The notes beneath the pieces were generated by a model. That model searched no databases. It was not told where the DNA came from and saw only the letters and a program-made list of their open reading frames with translations. The position numbers were made by a program, and so were the translations under genes. A stretch of DNA of 17,380 nt from NCBI GenBank assembly GCA_004375785.1, contig SOKM01000293.1, forward strand, positions 1-17,380, in the 5' to 3' direction. How positions within the stretch are numbered: position 1 is the stretch's first letter; every line of letters starts with the position of its first letter. Shown one piece after another: positions 6,982-14,305 of this stretch. This DNA is from Candidatus Cloacimonadota bacterium (GTDB lineage: Bacteria; Hydrothermota; E44-bin80).

Positions 6982-9748
6982 GACCTTTGTTGCATTTGAC
7001 CTTGAGACAACAGGATTAACGGATACGGACAAAATCATAGAATTTGGCGCAGCAAGGGTTGAAGAGAACGAAATAAAAGAAACCTTTCAGACTCTTATCA
7101 ATCCCGACACCTTCATTCCATTGGATATTCTTCTACTCACAGGAATTAACGAAGAAGAAATCAAAAAAGCACCTCATATTGATGATGTCAAAGAGAAAAT
7201 ACTAAATTTCATAGGTCCTCACCCCCTAATTGCCCATAATGCCCCATTCGACATCTCCTTTCTCAAACGGGAGGTTTCCGACTCTCTCGAGAACCCTCTT
7301 TTCGACACACTTAAACTTTCCAGGATCCTACTCCCCTTTATTATGAATCACAAATTAGGAACTCTTTATACCTTTTTTGAAAAGGAGGAATCCAATTTAC
7401 ACCGTGCACTTGACGATGCAATCTCAACAGCAAAAGTTTTTCTTGGATTGCTCAAACTTATAGATAAACTCCCCCTATTGACCCTGGAGAAGATTTTAAG
7501 CATCGTTGAAAAGACTAAGAATGATTCATTGATTTTATTCAAAAGTGCATTTAACAACGCTCTCTCAGGCAGAGGTGAAAGCGATCTTGCATACTTAAGT
7601 CATTCCTTCAATATTCCTTCTAATGTCTACGAGTCCAATGCAAAGAACAAGGTAACATCGTTCCCACCGACTGAAGAAAGTGTTGAACAAATACTTTCAA
7701 AAGAGGTAACAATAAATATAGCAGTCACTAAATATGAGAAGAGAGCCGAACAGATAGCACTGGCAAAAAAGATAATGAAGGCATTCCTGTCCAATGAAAT
7801 ACTTATCTCAGAAGCAGGAACAGGCACAGGAAAAACCTTTGCCTATCTTATTCCCTCAATGCTCTGGAGTAATTTTTCCAGAGAGAGGATAATAATTTCT
7901 ACTTATACAAAAAACCTCGAAGAACAGTTATTTCATAAAGACATTATAAATATTTCAAAAGGACTTAATATAAAATTTAAAGCTGTCCTGATTAAGGGTA
8001 GGAACAATTATATTTGCCTTAAAAAATGGGAAACTATTTTTAGTGAGAACTTTATTTCTCTCAATAAAAACGAAAAAGAATCACTGCTCAACCTTATTAT
8101 CTGGGAAGGATTAACGAAGACAGGTGATATATCAGAAAATAGCTCTTTCTGGCTACATAATAATCTATCGTTATGGTCAAAGCTATCCTGCGATGCAATG
8201 GATTGTGAAATGAATAAGTGCTCCTATTATCAGGAATGTTATCTAACAAAGGTTAGAAAAGAATGTCAGGAAGCAGATATTGTGGTTATCAACCATTCCC
8301 TTCTTTTTTCAGATTTGATTAGAGAACAGAAGATTCTCGGGGAATACAGTAAATTAATTATTGACGAAGCTCACAATCTTGAGAGGGCAGCAACAGATTT
8401 TCTCGGGACTACAGTCACTTCCTATCAGATAAAAAACTTGCTTGATAGGCTTTATAAGACAGCGAGAGGGCTTCTGGTAAAAATAAGAAATGTTCTTACC
8501 TTTCTTGGCAAAAAAAATAAGAGTATAACAATGGATGAGGTAGCAAAAAGTATTGATTCTGTGGAAGAGTCCAGGGAAATATGGGATGAAATTTCTCAGA
8601 GCATTAATGAAGAGGTTGAAAAATCAGAATATATCGGTAAACTTCGTCTTAAAGAAGAAGATTCTTTGATTCAGGAAATTGAGTCACTGAGGGAAAGGTT
8701 CTATTCAAACTTAAAAAATGTAAACAATTTTCTAAAAAAGTTCATCAAAATTTTTGACGATGTGGAAAAAACAAAAATCTGGAAGGAAACTGTTGAAGAG
8801 GTGAAACAGGTTTACAGAGAATCTGAAGAAATTGCCGAGAATTTCTATAATATCCTTTCCTGTAAGGATAAAAATGGCTGTTTCTGGGCAGAATCCTCCG
8901 ATGAAAGTAAAAGTACAAAACTAATTTCTGCCCCCATTGTAGTTGCAGACATATTAAGGGAAAAACTTTTCGATAATCTTGAAACAGCAATCCTTGTTTC
9001 AGCGACCATCCTTGTAGAAAATAGTTTTGACTACTTCAAGGGAAAAATAGGCCTGTCAGAAATAGAAAATGTAAGAGAGTTTGCTACAGGCTCCTACTTT
9101 GATTTTAAAAATCAGGTTCTTGCCATCCTTCCTTCATTCATATCAGAGCCAAAGAAGAATGAATTCTTTCTGGATGTTGTTGATGTTCTGAGGAAGGTCA
9201 CGCTTACAATAAGAAGAGGAACATTGATTCTTTTCACATCATACAAACTACTTAATAGGGTCTATGAGCAATTGGTCGAGACGTTGCATCAGAATAATAT
9301 TTTGCTGTTAGCGCAGGGGCGGTCAGGGTCAAAAAATGTTATAACAAAAGAGTTCAAAGAAATTAAAAATTCAGTTTTGCTTGGGACTTATAGTTTCTGG
9401 GAGGGCTTTGATGTTCCTGGTGAAGCGCTCGAGGTCCTTGTTATCACAAAACTACCATTTTCTTCTCCAAAAGAACCTATTATAGAAGCAAGAACAGAGC
9501 ACATTGAGTCAAGGGGGTTAAATCCTTTCGAGAAATTGCATGTCCCTGAGGCAGTTATAAAATTAAGACAGGGGTTCGGAAGACTCATTCGAACAAAAGA
9601 GGATAGAGGGATAATTCTTATCCTTGATACCAGGCTTATCAAGAGGAACTATGGAAAAAGGTTTCTCAATTCACTACCTGCTAATATTGTAATTTCTTAC
9701 AGTGAAGGAGATTTTCTTGAAAGAATCAGGAAATTCTGGAAAGACTGA
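6959..9748 (+). CDS. dinG: DnaQ-like exonuclease / DinG-type Fe-S helicase fusion
   Basis: The protein has 929 residues. The N-terminal DEDDh exonuclease domain shows FDLETTGL (Asp14, Glu16), AHNAPFD (Asp98) and HRALDDA (His148, Asp153). The XPD/DinG-type superfamily 2 helicase follows, with EAGTGTGKT (285-293), DEAH (469-472), GTYSFWEGFDVPG (809-821) and QGFGRLIR (871-878). Cys353 in GRNNYIC plus a cluster at 411, 416, 421 and 427 fit the four-cysteine iron-sulfur site of DinG/XPD helicases. The fusion matches the long DinG form of Firmicutes (about 930 residues). Some Gram-positive members, such as the staphylococcal one, are known to lack the cluster, whereas this one appears to keep it. 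The start is TTG, since no ATG or GTG occurs before the FDLETTGL motif; GGGG seven bases upstream is a weak ribosome site. The likely role is processing of damaged or recombining DNA. Confidence 0.9.
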   Translation: MKKIKDIKTFVAFDLETTGLTDTDKIIEFGAARVEENEIKETFQTLINPDTFIPLDILLLTGINEEEIKKAPHIDDVKEKILNFIGPHPLIAHNAPFDISFLKREVSDSLENPLFDTLKLSRILLPFIMNHKLGTLYTFFEKEESNLHRALDDAISTAKVFLGLLKLIDKLPLLTLEKILSIVEKTKNDSLILFKSAFNNALSGRGESDLAYLSHSFNIPSNVYESNAKNKVTSFPPTEESVEQILSKEVTINIAVTKYEKRAEQIALAKKIMKAFLSNEILISEAGTGTGKTFAYLIPSMLWSNFSRERIIISTYTKNLEEQLFHKDIINISKGLNIKFKAVLIKGRNNYICLKKWETIFSENFISLNKNEKESLLNLIIWEGLTKTGDISENSSFWLHNNLSLWSKLSCDAMDCEMNKCSYYQECYLTKVRKECQEADIVVINHSLLFSDLIREQKILGEYSKLIIDEAHNLERAATDFLGTTVTSYQIKNLLDRLYKTARGLLVKIRNVLTFLGKKNKSITMDEVAKSIDSVEESREIWDEISQSINEEVEKSEYIGKLRLKEEDSLIQEIESLRERFYSNLKNVNNFLKKFIKIFDDVEKTKIWKETVEEVKQVYRESEEIAENFYNILSCKDKNGCFWAESSDESKSTKLISAPIVVADILREKLFDNLETAILVSATILVENSFDYFKGKIGLSEIENVREFATGSYFDFKNQVLAILPSFISEPKKNEFFLDVVDVLRKVTLTIRRGTLILFTSYKLLNRVYEQLVETLHQNNILLLAQGRSGSKNVITKEFKEIKNSVLLGTYSFWEGFDVPGEALEVLVITKLPFSSPKEPIIEARTEHIESRGLNPFEKLHVPEAVIKLRQGFGRLIRTKEDRGIILILDTRLIKRNYGKRFLNSLPANIVISYSEGDFLERIRKFWKD

Positions 9749-10988
9749 ATTCAGGAGGAATTACCACTGGGGAATATTGAATGGAGTCTTCTATAATATT
9801 GCCTATGCCTTTATAGGAGGTTCAACCGTGCTTCCTCTATTTATAAATACAATAACCGCTTCTAAGTTCTTTGTGGGGCTCGTGAATACTATTGAAGCAG
9901 CAAGCTGGCCGCTACCGCAAATATTTGTCGCAAGTTTTTTAGAACATAAAGAGAGCAAGAGACCTCTCTATATAAAAATGGCAATCTTACGTTCTATCTC
10001 AATGTTAATCATTTCTCTCTTCATTTTCTTTTTCTCAGGAATATCACGAACTTTCTTCCTCGCATTCTTTATTCTTCTCTTTTTTATCTACTCCATAGCT
10101 GGCGGCATTTCAGGTATTTCTTTTATGGACATTATTGGCAAGGTTTTCCCTTCCAACAGAAGAGGAAGTCTGTGGGGTTGGAGAATGGGAATTGGAGGGA
10201 GCCTGGGTGTCGCTGCAGGATTTTTTGTAAGATATATCATTAAAAAATTCGATTATCCCCAGAATTTTGGAATACTCTTTCTTATAGCTACCTTCTTTAT
10301 GTCTATGGCTTTTCTATCTTTCTCTATGATAAAAGAACCAGTTATGAAAAAGGTAACAGAAGAAAGAAAAAAATTTTCTGTCTTCATATCCCGTGGTATC
10401 GGTATGCTTAAAAAGGATAGGATGTTCAAAAACCTCTTCTTACTGCGGATTTGTTTAGGAATTAATACCATGGCAGTTCCATTCTTTATTATATTTATCA
10501 AACAGCACCACGGTATCAAACTCAGTACTGTTGGACTCTTCATCTCAACCCAGACATTTGGGGCAATCATTTCAAACCTCTTGTGGGGAAATTTAAGTAA
10601 TCGTAAGGGGAACCATTTTGTGTTAAGAGGAACTGCTATGGTTAGTCTCCTGCCGCCATTGCTTATTCTGTTAAGTAATATTCTACATGTTAGTCTCTTT
10701 TTTGACCTCTTTATCTTTTTTCTTCTTGGTGTAACAATCCAGGGTATCTGGTTGGGTCTTCCAAATGCTCTTCTCGACATATCACCAGAGGAGAAAAGAC
10801 CAACCTATGTGGGATTTATGAATACAATGACAGCACCTGTACTTTTTCTTCCAATCATTGGTGGTTTGCTTATTGATTATATCTCTTTCAATATCCTCTT
10901 TATTTTTTCTCTTTTAGCGAGTATAATTGCATTCTACTTTGCAATGAAACTAAACATTGAGAGACATCCTATAAAGGCAGAAAAATGA
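9717..10988 (+). CDS. MFS transporter, substrate unknown
   Basis: The protein has 423 residues from the chosen start and about 11-12 hydrophobic segments. It has the Major Facilitator loop motif GNLSNRKG before the predicted ninth helix and a symmetric two-half layout around a basic central loop (KKVTEERKKFSVF). The substrate cannot be named; the N-terminal NGVFYNIAYAFIGGSTVLPLFI recalls a group of uncharacterised bacterial MFS proteins. I chose TTG at 9717 because AAGGAG (9705-9710) lies six bases before it. The frame is also open to GTG at 9702, which has no ribosome site. The start lies inside the helicase gene (32-base overlap), so translation is probably coupled. An AGGAGG at 9753-9758 has no usable start at the right distance. 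Confidence 0.82.
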   Translation: MKESGNSGKTEFRRNYHWGILNGVFYNIAYAFIGGSTVLPLFINTITASKFFVGLVNTIEAASWPLPQIFVASFLEHKESKRPLYIKMAILRSISMLIISLFIFFFSGISRTFFLAFFILLFFIYSIAGGISGISFMDIIGKVFPSNRRGSLWGWRMGIGGSLGVAAGFFVRYIIKKFDYPQNFGILFLIATFFMSMAFLSFSMIKEPVMKKVTEERKKFSVFISRGIGMLKKDRMFKNLFLLRICLGINTMAVPFFIIFIKQHHGIKLSTVGLFISTQTFGAIISNLLWGNLSNRKGNHFVLRGTAMVSLLPPLLILLSNILHVSLFFDLFIFFLLGVTIQGIWLGLPNALLDISPEEKRPTYVGFMNTMTAPVLFLPIIGGLLIDYISFNILFIFSLLASIIAFYFAMKLNIERHPIKAEK

Positions 10989-11021
10989 TTACACTGATTA
11001 TAAAAATAGATTACACAGATT
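10987..11021. repeat. GATTACAC-GATT direct repeat
   Basis: GATTACACTGATT (10987-10999) and GATTACACAGATT (11009-11021) differ at one base and lie 22 bases apart, right after the MFS gene stop. Words of this kind recur in many bacterial intergenic regions as degenerate interspersed repeats. Confidence 0.5.
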
Positions 11022-11061
11022 CAAAATTAACTGGTGAGATTTCCTTAATAGGAGGTGAAGA

Positions 11062-11649
11062 ATGAAAAAATTAAGTAGAGGTATAAAATTAAGGAAGTTT
11101 CTTCATCTATTAACAGCATTCTTTCCGGTATTATACATATATCTTTTAAGAAAGGAGATGTTGATTTTACTTTTTTCTCTGACTTTTCTTTCTATCTTAA
11201 TAGATGTCTTAAGGCTTGAAATAAAACCGTTTGGCAGGCTTTTCTATAGTATCTTTGAAAAACTGTTATGGGAAAAGGAAAAAAAGATATTTACAGGTGC
11301 ATCAACTTATTTACTTTCAGCATTTCTATCTGTATTTCTCTTTTCAAAACCGGTTGCCATTGCAACACTTCTTTTCCTGTCTGTTGGTGATACAATAGCA
11401 TACTTTGTTGGCACAAAATTTGGAAAGATTTCGCTAACAAGAGATAAGACCCTTGAGGGGAGTGTAGCCTGTTTTATTCTCTGTATTGTAATATCGTTTT
11501 TCATACCAGGACTTCCTCTTTTAGTGCTCATCTGTGGAGCTATAGGTGCTTCTTTAGTGGAATTATTTCCTTTCGGTGTGGATGATAATCTACTGCTCCC
11601 GCTGGTCAGCGGGCTGATAATGGAAGTAGTTAACTATCTGCTTGTATAG
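11062..11649 (+). CDS. Dolichol/phytol kinase-like CTP-dependent lipid kinase
   Basis: The protein has 195 residues and about six membrane segments. Its motifs fit the SEC59/DGK1/VTE5 family, which phosphorylates polyprenols, phytol or diacylglycerol using CTP, with some resemblance to CDP-diglyceride synthetases. They are RKFLHLLT (11-18), GDTIAYFVGTKFGK (109-122), DKTLEGS (128-134) and GAIGASLVELFPFGVDDNLLLP (159-180). The substrate is not determined; in a bacterium, an undecaprenol or other polyprenol salvage role or lipid kinase activity is plausible. AGGAGGTGA (11050-11058), three bases before ATG, fixes the start. It is probably the last gene of the plus-strand cluster, 73 bases after the MFS gene. 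Its final 20 bases overlap the end of the convergent radical SAM gene. Confidence 0.75.
   Translation: MKKLSRGIKLRKFLHLLTAFFPVLYIYLLRKEMLILLFSLTFLSILIDVLRLEIKPFGRLFYSIFEKLLWEKEKKIFTGASTYLLSAFLSVFLFSKPVAIATLLFLSVGDTIAYFVGTKFGKISLTRDKTLEGSVACFILCIVISFFIPGLPLLVLICGAIGASLVELFPFGVDDNLLLPLVSGLIMEVVNYLLV
11598..11613. other. Hairpin CCCGCT-GGTC-AGCGGG near convergent gene ends
   Basis: A perfect 6-bp GC-rich stem lies within the last codons of the lipid kinase gene, 17 bases past the stop of the convergent radical SAM gene. It could help end the minus-strand transcript, but no U run follows on either strand, so it may only reflect coding sequence. Confidence 0.3.
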
Positions 11650-12424
11650 GTCTTTCAATCGAGAAGACTTCCACAGGAACATTAGTCTCATTTTCCGTTC
11701 TGTGAGCAATTTCCTTAAGTTCTTTTGCTCCAACCTTTATTATTCCTGCATCAGGAACAGGGCGGTCAGTAGAATATATCTGCACGCTTTTCGGAGAGAT
11801 TGAAGCAATAGCTTTTATCCATTTAGCAAGATTTTTCTCATCAGTATTATCAACGTTCCCTTTCACGAAAAGGGTTTGAGTCACAAAATTTTTCTCTTTT
11901 TTCAATGCTTCAATTATATCCTGTAAGGAAATTCCTGCTGCAGGCTTATTCATCTTTTGAAAGATTTCTTCTATTCCAGCATCAAGTTTGAGAATCTTGA
12001 CGTCAATCTGTGCAAGCGCACCTTTAACACTCTCATTTTTGAGCATCGATGAATTAGAAAGAATCGCAAGGGGTGTCTCAGGAGTTAGTTCATCTCTTAT
12101 CTTTTTAATTCCCTCAACAATACTCTCAAATTCTGGATGGAGTGTGGGCTCTCCATCGCCAGAAAAGGTTATGTAGTCAAGATTCGCAATCGATTCAAGT
12201 GCGCTTCGCACCGCTAAAAAAATATCTTCCTTCGTAGGAAAATCTTTTATATGCTCGGACACATCCCTTGTTAGACACTCTGTCCATCCAAAATGGCAGT
12301 ATATGCAGTTAAAAGTGCACAATTTATATGTAACAGGAGAGAGATTGACTCCAAGAGACCTTTCTAATCTTCTTGAATCAACAGGCCCATAAATTATCCC
12401 TTGTTTAAGCGGCAACACATTCAT
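11630..12424 (-). CDS. Radical SAM protein, COG0731-like
   Basis: The protein has 264 residues. The radical SAM iron-sulfur motif is C36-x3-C40-x2-C43 (KLCTFNCIYC), preceded by YGPVDSRRLERSLGVNL, which is typical of the COG0731 group related to the archaeal wyosine enzyme TYW1. The SAM-binding GGE-like motif is FSGDGEPTLHP (87-97). Bacterial members lack a firmly assigned reaction, so I give no symbol. There is no extra C-terminal iron-sulfur cluster motif. The gene begins 19 bases after cysS and is likely co-transcribed with it. An unusually weak ribosome site (AGAAGAAG region) precedes the ATG. Its 3' end overlaps the opposite-strand lipid kinase gene by 20 bases. Confidence 0.85.
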   Translation of the reverse strand: MNVLPLKQGIIYGPVDSRRLERSLGVNLSPVTYKLCTFNCIYCHFGWTECLTRDVSEHIKDFPTKEDIFLAVRSALESIANLDYITFSGDGEPTLHPEFESIVEGIKKIRDELTPETPLAILSNSSMLKNESVKGALAQIDVKILKLDAGIEEIFQKMNKPAAGISLQDIIEALKKEKNFVTQTLFVKGNVDNTDEKNLAKWIKAIASISPKSVQIYSTDRPVPDAGIIKVGAKELKEIAHRTENETNVPVEVFSIERPIQADS

Positions 12425-12443
12425 AACGATCTTCTTCTACTCC

Positions 12444-13817
12444 CTACACCTTTTTCCATCTACTGCCTTCCTGTGTATCCTCAATTTCAATGTTGAGTTT
12501 TTTTAATCCATCTCTTATCTTATCCGATAGTTCAAATAGGTTTTTCTCTCTCAAATCTGAGCGTAAATTCAAGAGCAATTCAATAAGTTCTTCGTCCTGC
12601 TTTATGTATTCTGCCTCTTCCAATTCAAAAAGACCAAGAACACCAAGCATCTCCTTTAAAGTCCTCTTAGCACTTATAATCCATAACCTACCAGGATTCT
12701 CCTTCATTATCTCAAAAATATCCTTTGTGTATGAGTATATAACAGAGAGGGCTTTAGGTGTATTGAAATCGTCATCCATTGCTTCCCTGAACCTTTCAAT
12801 AACCTCTTTTTCTGATTCACCTCCATCACCTCTTTCCTGGGAAAGAAGAAAGAGAACCTGCTTCAGTCTCTGATAACCACCCTCCTGTTCTTTCAATCTC
12901 TCTTCATAATAATCCATAGGACTTCTGTAATGAGTGGAAAGAAGATAAAGCCTGACTACATCAGGCTCGTATATTTTAAGAATATCACTGACAAGAACAA
13001 CATTACCGATAGATTTTGACATTTTTTCACCAGAAAGGTTTAAAAATCCATTATGCACCCAGTACTTTGCAAATGGTTTACCTGTCACACCCTCGCTCTG
13101 TGCAATCTCATTTTCGTGATGCGGGAAAATAAGGTCTGCACCGCCGCCGTGTATATCAAATGTCTCTCCAAGGTAATGCATACTCATAGCAGAGCATTCT
13201 ATGTGCCATCCTGGTCTGCCTCTCCCCCACGGGCTTTCCCACCAGGGTTCACCGGGCTTTGCAGCCTTCCACAATGCAAAATCAACAGGATTCCTTTTGG
13301 TCTCATCAGGCTCTACTCTTGCCCCAACGCGAAGTTCATCCAAATTCTTTCCTGAGAGTTTTCCGTAACCGCTGAATTTCGAAACATCATAATAGACATT
13401 GCCTTCTGAGACATACGCAAACCCTTTTTCTATTAATTTTACAATGAATTCCTGAATCTCCTGTATATGCTTTGTTGCTTCCGGATAATAATCTGCCCGT
13501 TTTATGTTGAGCCTATCACTATTTTCAAGATATTCCTCGATGATTCTGCTTCCGATTTTTCTGAAATCCTCGCCTGTCTCCTGGGATTTCGCAATGATTT
13601 TATCATCAATATCCGTAAAATTTGTAACTAAGGTTACGGTATACCCTGAGTACTCAAAGTATCTTTTCAAAATATCAGCAGTTACAGCTGCCCTGATATG
13701 TCCAATATGTGGTCTGTCCTGAACCGTTAGACCACATACATACATCCTAACCTTGCCTTCCTCGAGCGGCTTGAATTCTTCCTTTTTCCCCGCAAGCGTA
13801 TTATATAATTTTATCAA
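12444..13817 (-). CDS. cysS: Cysteinyl-tRNA synthetase
   Basis: The protein has 457 residues, close to the 461 of the E. coli enzyme. It attaches cysteine to tRNA-Cys in the cytosol. It shows the class I HIGH signature (37-40, in QDRPHIGHIR), KMSKS (265-269) and the zinc-site residues Cys28 (YVCG), Cys208 (WHIECSAMS), His233 and Glu237 (FPHHENEIAQSE). The start is TTG at 13817, set by AGGAGG (13824-13829) six bases upstream. The nearby ATG at 13821 is too close to that site and runs into a stop after six codons. It is the first gene of a two-gene minus-strand unit with the radical SAM gene. No T-box leader was found upstream. Confidence 0.95.
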   Translation of the reverse strand: MIKLYNTLAGKKEEFKPLEEGKVRMYVCGLTVQDRPHIGHIRAAVTADILKRYFEYSGYTVTLVTNFTDIDDKIIAKSQETGEDFRKIGSRIIEEYLENSDRLNIKRADYYPEATKHIQEIQEFIVKLIEKGFAYVSEGNVYYDVSKFSGYGKLSGKNLDELRVGARVEPDETKRNPVDFALWKAAKPGEPWWESPWGRGRPGWHIECSAMSMHYLGETFDIHGGGADLIFPHHENEIAQSEGVTGKPFAKYWVHNGFLNLSGEKMSKSIGNVVLVSDILKIYEPDVVRLYLLSTHYRSPMDYYEERLKEQEGGYQRLKQVLFLLSQERGDGGESEKEVIERFREAMDDDFNTPKALSVIYSYTKDIFEIMKENPGRLWIISAKRTLKEMLGVLGLFELEEAEYIKQDEELIELLLNLRSDLREKNLFELSDKIRDGLKKLNIEIEDTQEGSRWKKV

Positions 13818-13834
13818 ACATAACCTCCTGATAC

Positions 13835-13855
13835 AATATTCAGGTAAATATTCAG
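13835..13855. repeat. Direct repeat AATATTCAG x2 upstream of cysS
   Basis: AATATTCAG occurs at 13835-13843 and 13847-13855, a 12-base period, directly upstream of the cysS ribosome binding site. It could be an operator or chance in AT-rich DNA. A TATAAT on the minus strand (13884-13889) lies farther upstream but has no acceptable -35 box. Confidence 0.35.
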
Positions 13856-13909
13856 TGAACTACGGGTTATTTTTAACATAAAAATTATAATCTCGTTTAC
13901 TGTTCTACG

Positions 13910-14055
13910 GTTACGATGCCCGTTTCGTCTTTCGGTTACGTCTTTCGTCTATTAAAATCAGTCCATGCACTTCCAATAAACTGCTAAATCACGAAAAATC
14001 CTCATTACTTGCACATCTGTTACCGATTGACGCTCTACGATACGGGCTTCGTTAC
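13910..14055. repeat. Degenerate inverted repeat with CGTCTTTCG direct repeats
   Basis: GTTACGATGCCCG (13910-13922) and CGGGCTTCGTTAC (14043-14055) pair as an inverted repeat at 11 of 13 positions. Just inside the left arm, CGTCTTTCG occurs twice (13926-13934 and 13939-13947). No gene is visible between the arms. This could be a remnant of a small non-autonomous element or part of the intergenic repeat background. Confidence 0.4.
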
Positions 14056-14123
14056 CCTAACCGTCACACCATCTTTTATCTTCTTACCACAAGATAACCA
14101 TACCTGTCAAGCGAAAAACAAAA

Positions 14124-14228
14124 TTAACCAATATACAAATCACAAAAAATACCCCAAAAAAGAGGATTCCCAAACCACAATGAACAAATCACAAACAATT
14201 AAGAAATTACAATACCAAAAACCAAAGA
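14124..14228. repeat. A/C-rich array with 7-bp period
   Basis: Read in sevens from 14124, the stretch begins TTAACCA, ATATACA, AATCACA. After three diverged units come ATTCCCA, AACCACA, ATGAACA, AATCACA, then more diverged units to CCAAAAA, CCAAAGA. Seven of 15 units end in CA. The 12-base word ACAAATCACAAA occurs at 14135 and 14184, exactly 49 bases (seven units) apart. It lies between cysS and the PorV-like gene. A 79-codon open frame across it (14009-14248) has the composition of the repeat and is not a credible gene. Confidence 0.6.
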
Positions 14229-14267
14229 ATCTTTATTGCGAGATTTAAAGGGTTTCCAAAAAAACTG

Positions 14268-14299
14268 TTGACAAGACGGGAAATCTGCTATATTATAAT
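14268..14299 (+). promoter_or_regulatory. Promoter of the PorV-like gene, leaderless
   Basis: TTGACA lies at 14268-14273. The -10 box is TATTAT (14291-14296, 17-base spacer) or TATAAT (14294-14299, 20-base spacer). Either places the transcription start within a few bases of the ATG at 14306. No Shine-Dalgarno sequence is present, and no other in-frame start precedes the signal peptide. Confidence 0.7.
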
Positions 14300-14305
14300 A
14301 GTGTA

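Noticed and set aside
9753..9777. AGGAGG at 9753 as the MFS ribosome site with a TTG at 9777
   Set aside because: The spacing is 18 bases, too long, and starting there would remove residues (FRRNYHWGIL) that look like part of the family N-terminus.
10253..10780. 175-codon minus-strand open frame
   Set aside because: It lies fully inside the well-supported MFS gene on the other strand and has a basic, low-complexity composition typical of an antisense frame.
12490..12873. 127-codon plus-strand open frame
   Set aside because: It is antisense to cysS, rich in Ser and Phe as expected for the reverse of a charged coding sequence, and lacks a ribosome site.
13818..13905. T-box or other tRNA-responsive leader upstream of cysS
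   Set aside because: No AGGGTGGNACC-type antiterminator sequence or specifier structure is visible, and the leader is AT-rich and short.
14009..14248. 79-codon plus-strand open frame before the PorV-like gene
   Set aside because: It spans the 7-bp-periodic array and its Lys/Gln/Asn-rich composition is explained by that repeat.
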